This document shows, one piece after another, positions 7,631 to 12,692 of a stretch of 12,692 bases of DNA. Position 1 is the first letter of the stretch. The number at the start of each line of letters is the position of its first letter. This stretch comes from Bacteroidales bacterium (lineage in GTDB: Bacteria; Bacteroidota; Bacteroidia; Bacteroidales; UBA1556). A program made the translations under genes and the position numbers. The notes beneath the pieces are model-generated. The model had not been told where the DNA came from. It saw nothing but the letters and a program-made list of their open reading frames with translations, and searched no databases. The stretch is taken from positions 1 to 12,692 of the forward strand of contig JAGLDA010000050.1 in the NCBI GenBank assembly GCA_023145955.1, written 5' to 3'.

Positions 7631-7990
7631 CGTATATAATAATTACTATTAAATTTCTTAATACTATATTTTTGAATACCAGTAACTTAACTAGTATGTC
7701 TAATTCTAATTGTCAAGGCACGAATTTAATGAAAAAATGCATTACATATTGCATTATTTAATTCACATATTATAAACAATTTCATGTTAAAAAAAGGATA
7801 AGTATAATTCCGTGATATTAGATACATACGCTAACTTTGATGTTGAAATAAATGATGTATTTTTGTAGTCTGAAACAAATACTTAAATTATATCATCACT
7901 ATTTACAACTTGCAGTTATTATTTAAATAATAATTGAATTAAATATGCTATATTGGGCATAATATAATTGATGACAAAAAATATTGTAGA
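7631..7990. other. Divergent gyrA/clpC intergenic region
   Basis: These 360 very AT-rich bases separate the two divergent start codons. The only strong signal is the plus-strand clpC promoter at 7836-7865. A small imperfect hairpin (TATGC 7944-7948, GCATA 7957-7961) lies in the clpC leader and is too short to call functional. No minus-strand CAAAnnTA motif (the reverse of TAnnTTTG) is present, so the gyrA promoter is not recognisable. I see no RNA gene, riboswitch or credible small ORF. An ATG at 7971 is out of frame with clpC and gives only a short peptide. Confidence 0.7.
7836..7865 (+). promoter_or_regulatory. clpC promoter, Bacteroidetes primary-sigma type
   Basis: TTTG at 7836-7839 and TATTTTTG at 7858-7865 match the Bacteroidetes consensus TTTG...TAnnTTTG exactly, with an 18-base spacer inside the usual range. 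Transcription would begin near 7872, giving clpC a leader of about 120 bases. It is the best promoter match in the window. Confidence 0.68.
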
Positions 7991-10528
7991 ATGGAAGCAA
8001 AGTTTTCGCCAAGAGTTAGAGAAGTACTAAATTACAGTCGTGAGGAAGCCATTAGGTTAGGAAACGAATATATAGGTATTGAACATCTATTATTAGGGAT
8101 TTTACGTAATGGAACAGGGAGAGCTGTTGGTATTCTTGTAAATCATTCCATTGATTTAAAAGAGCTACGGTTATTAATAGAAAGAGCTGTGCAAAGCGAT
8201 GCTAAAATTGAGGATGACAAAGAGATCCCCCTAGTTCGCCAGGCTGAGAAATGTCTAAAGCGCACATATCTTGAAGCTAAGGTTTTTAAGTCCGATATGA
8301 TTAATATTGAGCACCTTTTGCTTGCTATACTACGCGATGAGGATAATATTGCCACTAGAACAATCGAAAAATTTGGATTAAATTATAAAATAGCAAATGA
8401 AGATCTAAGGTCACTAATTTCTAATACAATTAGTAAAGAGAGTAAACCACCAAAAGCTGAGGCTACACCTCAAGAAGGTTCTGCTTTTGAGGAGGAGGAA
8501 AGACCTAAGTCTGAATCAAACAATCCACAAAAGACAGCGCATAAATCAAAAACCCCTGTTCTTGATAATTTTGGAAGAGACTTAACAAAAATGGCTATTG
8601 ATAATAAGCTAGATCCTGTTGTGGGAAGAGATAAAGAACTAGAACGTATTTCTCAAATACTATCACGACGCAAAAAGAATAACCCTATATTAATAGGAGA
8701 ACCTGGTGTAGGCAAATCAGCAATAGCAGAAGGATTAGCCTTAAGGATTGTAAATAAGCAGGTATCACGAATTTTATTTAATAAGAGAGTTGTTTCCCTA
8801 GATGTTGCTTCTTTAGTAGCAGGAACTAAATATAGAGGCCAATTTGAAGAGCGTATGAAAGCGCTTATAAATGAATTGGCAAAGAATCCAAATATTATAA
8901 TTTTTATTGACGAAATACACACAATGGTTGGCGCTGGTGGTGCACAAGGCTCACTCGATGCTTCTAATATGTTTAAACCAGCATTGGCTAGAGGCGAAAT
9001 ACAGTGTATTGGTGCTACTACCCTAGACGAATATCGTCAGAATATTGAAAAGGATGGTGCTTTGGAGCGTCGTTTTCAAAAGATTATTGTAGAGGCGACT
9101 AATGAAGAAGAAACTATTGAAATTCTTAATAATATAAAAGGACGTTATGAAGACCATCATTTAGTAAGTTATACAGAGAAAGCTATAAAAGCATGTGTAA
9201 CATTAACTCAGCGTTATGTAAGTGATAGGTTTCTGCCAGATAAAGCTATTGATGCATTAGACGAGGCTGGGTCTCGCGTACATATTACTCATATAAATGT
9301 ACCTCAAGGCATATTGGATATTGAAGCTAAAATGGAGGAAACAAGGAAATTAAAACTTGATGCCATAAAGCAACAAAGATATGAGGATGCTGCAAGCTAT
9401 CGTGATAAGGAATCCAAACTTATAAAAGAAATAACTTTTGAGAAGGAGAAATGGGAAGAAGAATCGAAGGTAAACCGAGAGCCAGTAACTGAGGATAATG
9501 TTGCTGATGTGGTTGCTATGATGACTGGAATTCCTGTAAAAGGAATAGCTAATGAAGAGGGCGCTAAGCTTATGGAAATGGAGTCTGACTTACAAAACTC
9601 TATAATCGGTCAGAACGAAGCTATAACCAAGGTTACCAAGGCTATACGAAGAAATCGTGCTGGATTAAAAGACCCTAATAAACCTATTGGTTCATTTATT
9701 TTTCTTGGACCTACTGGTGTTGGAAAAACTCACTTAGCAAAAATACTTTCTAAGTATTTATTCAATTCTGATGATGCTATTATTAGAATAGATATGAGTG
9801 AGTATATGGAGAAATTTGCTGTATCGAGATTAGTAGGTGCTCCTCCAGGTTATGTTGGTTACGAAGAAGGTGGTCAATTAAGTGAAAAAGTACGTAGAAA
9901 ACCCTATGCGGTAATTTTGCTAGACGAAATGGAGAAAGCTCATCCCGATGTTTTCCATCTTTTGCTACAAGTACTCGACGATGGTCAGCTTACTGATAGC
10001 TATGGGCGCAAGATTGATTTTAAGAATACAATTATAATAATGACATCGAATATTGGCTCTCGTCAATTAAAAGATTTTGGTACAGGCGTAGGTTTTAGTA
10101 CTACTACACGTGAGGCTAACAAAAACAATGATTCTAAGAGAGTTATAGAAAATGCTTTAAAGAAAGCTTTCGCTCCTGAATTCTTAAATAGAATTGATGA
10201 TGTGGTTATGTTTAACTCTCTTGAGAGACAAGATATTCATAAAATTATTGATATAGAACTTAAAGGCTTATTTGATAGAGTTAGTAAACTTGGTTATATT
10301 CTTAAAGTTACTAGTAAAGCTAAAGATTTCATTTCTGAAAAAGGTTGGGATCCACAATTTGGAGCGCGACCACTTAAAAGAGCTATACAGAAGTATATAG
10401 AAGATGAATTGGCTGAGGAAATAATAAAATCAAACGTAAAAGAAGGTGAAGAAATAATTATTGATTTTGATAAACGTAAAAAAGTTATTAAAATCAAAGT
10501 AAAACGGGCTGTAAAAAAGATAAAATAG
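7991..10528 (+). CDS. clpC: ClpC-type AAA+ unfoldase, regulatory subunit of Clp protease
   Basis: An 845-residue Hsp100 ATPase that unfolds proteins and feeds them to the ClpP peptidase. Two Clp N-domain repeats lie at about 3-70 and 78-145, then an acidic linker (about 148-185). The first AAA+ domain has Walker A GEPGVGKS (236-243), Walker B IIFIDE (303-308), pore loop KYRG (280-283) and LERRF (358-362). The middle domain contains a UVR-type segment, KQQRYEDAASYRDKE (460-474), which marks ClpC and is much shorter than the ClpB coiled coil. The second AAA+ domain has GPTGVGKT (573-580), VILLDE (641-646), pore loop GYVG (620-623) and sensor-2 GARPLKRA (791-798). A VGF tripeptide (700-702) fits the ClpP-docking loop, so it should be proteolytic. 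The start is confirmed by the conserved MEAKFSPRVREVL. clpP and adaptor genes are not in the window. Confidence 0.97.
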   Translation: MEAKFSPRVREVLNYSREEAIRLGNEYIGIEHLLLGILRNGTGRAVGILVNHSIDLKELRLLIERAVQSDAKIEDDKEIPLVRQAEKCLKRTYLEAKVFKSDMINIEHLLLAILRDEDNIATRTIEKFGLNYKIANEDLRSLISNTISKESKPPKAEATPQEGSAFEEEERPKSESNNPQKTAHKSKTPVLDNFGRDLTKMAIDNKLDPVVGRDKELERISQILSRRKKNNPILIGEPGVGKSAIAEGLALRIVNKQVSRILFNKRVVSLDVASLVAGTKYRGQFEERMKALINELAKNPNIIIFIDEIHTMVGAGGAQGSLDASNMFKPALARGEIQCIGATTLDEYRQNIEKDGALERRFQKIIVEATNEEETIEILNNIKGRYEDHHLVSYTEKAIKACVTLTQRYVSDRFLPDKAIDALDEAGSRVHITHINVPQGILDIEAKMEETRKLKLDAIKQQRYEDAASYRDKESKLIKEITFEKEKWEEESKVNREPVTEDNVADVVAMMTGIPVKGIANEEGAKLMEMESDLQNSIIGQNEAITKVTKAIRRNRAGLKDPNKPIGSFIFLGPTGVGKTHLAKILSKYLFNSDDAIIRIDMSEYMEKFAVSRLVGAPPGYVGYEEGGQLSEKVRRKPYAVILLDEMEKAHPDVFHLLLQVLDDGQLTDSYGRKIDFKNTIIIMTSNIGSRQLKDFGTGVGFSTTTREANKNNDSKRVIENALKKAFAPEFLNRIDDVVMFNSLERQDIHKIIDIELKGLFDRVSKLGYILKVTSKAKDFISEKGWDPQFGARPLKRAIQKYIEDELAEEIIKSNVKEGEEIIIDFDKRKKVIKIKVKRAVKKIK

Positions 10529-10572
10529 TTAGTTATCAGTGATTTAAGCTGAAATTAACAAATTGTCTTTTT
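10528..10572 (+). terminator. Probable clpC terminator
   Basis: An imperfect hairpin starts at the last base of the clpC stop codon: 10528-10539 (GTTAGTTATCAG) pairs with 10549-10559 (CTGAAATTAAC), with one bulged A and one G-U pair around a 9-base loop. A T run (10568-10572) follows eight bases later. The distance from stem to T run makes this weaker than the dnaN terminator. Confidence 0.42.
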
Positions 10573-10602
10573 AGATGTTGATAAAATATAAAGCAATTAT
10601 AA

Positions 10603-10629
10603 TTTGTTTTATGATTATTTATAACTTTA
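10603..10629 (+). promoter_or_regulatory. Weak candidate dnaN promoter
   Basis: TTTG (10603-10606) and TAACTTTA (10622-10629) resemble the Bacteroidetes promoter with one mismatch in the -7 box (final G to A) and a short 15-base spacer. A start near 10636 would leave a leader of about 45 bases before dnaN. It is offered only because a promoter is expected after the clpC hairpin. Confidence 0.22.
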
Positions 10630-10679
10630 CACTCTAATTTTTTAGAAAGAAACAATAACACAAATATAATACTACACTT

Positions 10680-11807
10680 ATGAAATTTATTGCATCAAGT
10701 AAATTATTGCAACAGAGTTTACAGTCTATTAGCGGTGTGCTCGGTACTAATAGCACCCTACCTATTCTTGATAATTTTCTTTTCCGATTAGAAAATGATG
10801 AACTAAAAGTTACGGCATCAGACGTCGAAACTACTATGACAGTGGCAGTTTCGTTAGTAAAATCAGAAAATGAAGGAATCATTGCTATTCCAGCAAGAAT
10901 ACTTCTTGATACCTTAAAGACTTTTGGTGATATTCCTATTACTTTTAATATCGATACTGATAGTAATCAAATTGAACTAGTCACCGATGATGGTAAGTTT
11001 AAGATGAGTGGCTATGATGGCAATGAATATCCTAGCAATAGTGAGATGGAATCGCCATCGGAGATTAAAATATCTGCAGAGATTCTTGAAGAAGCCATAG
11101 GAAAAACAATTTTTGCTACTGGAAATGATGAACTTCGTCCGGTGATGATGGGAATTAATTTTGAGTTTACAGCCAATGGTTTAATAATGGTTGGTACTGA
11201 TGCTCATAAATTAGTAAAATATACTAAGAAAAGTGTTGTTTCAGACAATGAAGATAGCTTTGTTGTTCCTAAAAAACCTCTTAATCAATTAAAGAGTATT
11301 TTGGGTAAGACAAATGAAGATGTTGTTGTAAAATACAATAAAACTAATGCTTTATTCGAATTTGATAATTATTCTTTAATTTGTCGCCTTGTGGATAGTA
11401 AATATCCTAATTACGAGGCTGTTATTCCAAAAGATAATCCAAACACATTGGTTGTAGACAGACTTCAACTACTTAATAAAATTCGCCGTGTTAGTTTCTT
11501 TGCTAATCAATCTACAAATCAAATTCGATTGAGTATAAGCGGACAAGAATTAGTGCTTAGTGCTGAGGATTTGGATTTTACTAATGAAGCTCACGAACGA
11601 TTAAATTGCTCTTATGATGGTAGTGATTTGGAAATAGGTTTTAATTCCAAATTCATACTTGAGATGCTTAATAATTTAGGTAGTGAAGAGGTTACAATGG
11701 AATTGTCTACTCCTGGTAGAGCTGGCTTGTTATTACCTGTAACGGAGGAAGATAGTGATGAAGAAATATTGATGTTAGTAATGCCAATAATGCTTACTGA
11801 TAATTAA
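10680..11807 (+). CDS. dnaN: DNA polymerase III beta subunit (sliding clamp)
   Basis: The ring-shaped clamp, a homodimer that encircles DNA and tethers DNA polymerase III and repair enzymes. The 375-residue length is normal for three domains, at about 1-120, 121-250 and 251-375. The conserved start MKFIASSKLLQQSLQSI fixes the ATG. Other family hallmarks are TLPILDNF (26-33), LRPVMMGI (152-159), TDAHKL (173-178), YPNYEAVIP (242-250) and the C-terminal LVMPIML (366-372). The last of these, together with residues near TDAHKL, lines the hydrophobic pocket that binds clamp-binding peptides. The final three residues TDN follow the usual end closely. dnaN is not next to dnaA here, unlike the classic dnaA-dnaN layout, and there is no sign of a replication origin. 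A strong terminator follows directly. Confidence 0.98.
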   Translation: MKFIASSKLLQQSLQSISGVLGTNSTLPILDNFLFRLENDELKVTASDVETTMTVAVSLVKSENEGIIAIPARILLDTLKTFGDIPITFNIDTDSNQIELVTDDGKFKMSGYDGNEYPSNSEMESPSEIKISAEILEEAIGKTIFATGNDELRPVMMGINFEFTANGLIMVGTDAHKLVKYTKKSVVSDNEDSFVVPKKPLNQLKSILGKTNEDVVVKYNKTNALFEFDNYSLICRLVDSKYPNYEAVIPKDNPNTLVVDRLQLLNKIRRVSFFANQSTNQIRLSISGQELVLSAEDLDFTNEAHERLNCSYDGSDLEIGFNSKFILEMLNNLGSEEVTMELSTPGRAGLLLPVTEEDSDEEILMLVMPIMLTDN

Positions 11808-11831
11808 TAAGTATAAAATATAACTAATAGG

Positions 11832-11856
11832 AAAATCCGCTTTTGCGGATTTTTTT
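11832..11856 (+). terminator. Strong intrinsic terminator of dnaN, just upstream of cdaA
   Basis: AAAATCCGC (11832-11840) pairs perfectly with GCGGATTTT (11845-11853) around a TTTT loop, and the T run continues to 11856. The GC-rich core and uninterrupted T tail make this the clearest terminator in the window. It begins 25 bases past the dnaN stop and ends 14 bases before the cdaA ATG. Confidence 0.93.
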
Positions 11857-11870
11857 ATTATTTTCTACAA

Positions 11871-12644
11871 ATGATGTTAGAACTATTATTTATAAACATT
11901 GGGTTTTCAGATATAATCGATATTTTATTGGTAGCATACTTAATTTATAGTATTTATAAATTAGTAAAAGGTACTGCTGCTATAAATATTTTTCTTGGCT
12001 TGGTTACTATCTTTCTTATATGGAAGCTAGTAGCAATGTTTCAAATGAAAATGCTTGACGAAATATTAGGTCAATTTATAAGTGTAGGTGTTCTAGCATT
12101 AATTATAGTTTTTCAGCAAGAGATACGAAGTTTCTTACTTATGCTAGGTAAAGTTGGCCGTGATAACCAGGGAAAGCTAATTTTTATGAAAAAGGTATAT
12201 CAGCATCAAAAAATAGATATTAGTACTATTACTGAGTCCATGAAAGAAATGTCGAAACAGCTAACAGGTGCTTTAATAGTTGTAAGAAGAACTAACGAAC
12301 TTAGAGAAGTAATTGATACTGGCGAAGAAATAGATGCAATACTTTCCTCTCCTCTTTTAGAGAGTATTTTTTATAAGAATAATCCACTTCACGATGGTGC
12401 TGTTATATTGTATAATAATAAAATTATTTCTGCACGCTGTGTTTTACCCGTTAGTAAGAAAACCGACTTCCCTGCCGACTTTGGACTTAGACATAGAGCT
12501 GCTGCTGGATTAACACAAAATACAGACGCTTTAGTTCTTATTGTATCAGAGCAAACAGGAAATTTTGCCTATAGCGATAAAGGTGAGCTATACACTAATG
12601 TAAGTATCGAAAAAATTAAAGAGCTATTAATGAACGAAATATAG
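11871..12644 (+). CDS. cdaA: Membrane diadenylate cyclase, CdaA type
   Basis: Makes the second messenger c-di-AMP from two ATP molecules. In other bacteria this controls potassium and osmotic balance and envelope homeostasis. The 257-residue protein has three predicted membrane helices, at about 14-32, 38-56 and 67-84. They are followed by the cytoplasmic DAC domain (about 95-257), with both catalytic motifs: DGA (175-177, in HDGAVIL) and RHR (207-209, in GLRHRAAAGLT). A VSEQTG segment follows (225-230). The motif context is GLRHR where Firmicutes enzymes have GTRHR, and LTQ replaces the usual ISE. The essential residues are intact. Either of the first two Mets (11871 or 11874) could be the start, since the family similarity begins at MLELLF. 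The usual Bacteroidetes neighbour folP (recalled) and cdaR/ybbR are not visible. No promoter separates it from the dnaN terminator. Confidence 0.95.
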   Translation: MMLELLFINIGFSDIIDILLVAYLIYSIYKLVKGTAAINIFLGLVTIFLIWKLVAMFQMKMLDEILGQFISVGVLALIIVFQQEIRSFLLMLGKVGRDNQGKLIFMKKVYQHQKIDISTITESMKEMSKQLTGALIVVRRTNELREVIDTGEEIDAILSSPLLESIFYKNNPLHDGAVILYNNKIISARCVLPVSKKTDFPADFGLRHRAAAGLTQNTDALVLIVSEQTGNFAYSDKGELYTNVSIEKIKELLMNEI

Positions 12645-12648
12645 CTCT
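12620..12648 (+). terminator. Possible cdaA terminator overlapping the stop codon
   Basis: AGAGCTAT (12620-12627) pairs perfectly with ATAGCTCT (12641-12648) across a 13-base loop. The right arm covers the TAG stop codon (12642-12644). A loosely T-rich stretch (CTAATTCTTTTA) follows, without a clean T run. It could be a weak terminator or a chance repeat. The last 44 bases of the window after it show no recognisable gene. Confidence 0.3.
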
Positions 12649-12692
12649 CTAATTCTTTTAATACCATATTAACACCAAAACACGCCATATAA

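Noticed and set aside
7492..7761. Plus-strand 89-codon open frame across the gyrA start and intergenic region
   Set aside because: Half of it is antisense to the conserved gyrA N-terminus. The translation (YRDCVPIPHCFLYCFLL...) looks like random AT-rich sequence, and no start signal precedes it.
8143..8922. Minus-strand open frames inside clpC
   Set aside because: They are antisense to conserved Clp N-domain and first AAA+ domain codons and match no known protein pattern.
10634..10882. Minus-strand 82-codon open frame over the dnaN start
   Set aside because: It is antisense to the conserved first domain of the sliding clamp and has no independent coding evidence.
12645..12692. 3' end of a convergent minus-strand gene at the right edge
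   Set aside because: One frame would give a short tail ending in a stop (LYGVFWC), but fewer than ten codons are visible and nothing can be recognised.

Overview
The window looks like chromosomal core sequence from a low-GC member of the Bacteroidetes (Bacteroidota), probably near the Bacteroidales. Four things point there. The DNA is strongly AT-rich. None of the gene starts has a Shine-Dalgarno sequence, and the bases before each ATG are A/T-rich instead. A promoter matching the Bacteroidetes form TTTG-N18-TAnnTTTG sits before clpC. The TonB-dependent receptor has the long W/R/K-rich leader and plug sequence of a family I know from this phylum. The placement rests on these patterns and recalled family knowledge, not on a search.

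Layout. The left part reads on the minus strand, from right to left: gyrA (7630-5027), a secreted TPR protein with an inserted SmpA/BamE-like segment (4875-3505), glutaminase glsA (3373-2459), a TonB-dependent outer-membrane receptor (2413-365), and the first 59 codons of a response regulator (179-1, cut by the window edge). The right part reads on the plus strand: clpC (7991-10528), dnaN (10680-11807) and cdaA (11871-12644). gyrA and clpC diverge from a 360-bp intergenic region holding the clpC promoter. Hairpins that look like terminators follow gyrA, the TPR gene, clpC, dnaN and, weakly, cdaA. The genes therefore seem to be mostly separate transcription units, with glsA and the receptor (45 bp apart, no hairpin between) the best candidate for co-transcription.

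Functions. The set is mostly housekeeping: DNA supercoiling (GyrA), the replication sliding clamp (DnaN), regulated proteolysis (ClpC), c-di-AMP synthesis (CdaA) and glutamine hydrolysis (GlsA). The envelope proteins are a TonB-dependent receptor and a secreted TPR protein. All complete genes have intact catalytic or binding motifs, and I see no frameshifts, insertion sequences, tRNAs, rRNAs or CRISPR arrays.

I did not find a convincing new multi-gene system. The points most worth a second look are the BamE-like segment splitting a TPR in the secreted protein, the strong terminator ending 14 bases before the cdaA start codon, and the palindrome before the response-regulator gene.
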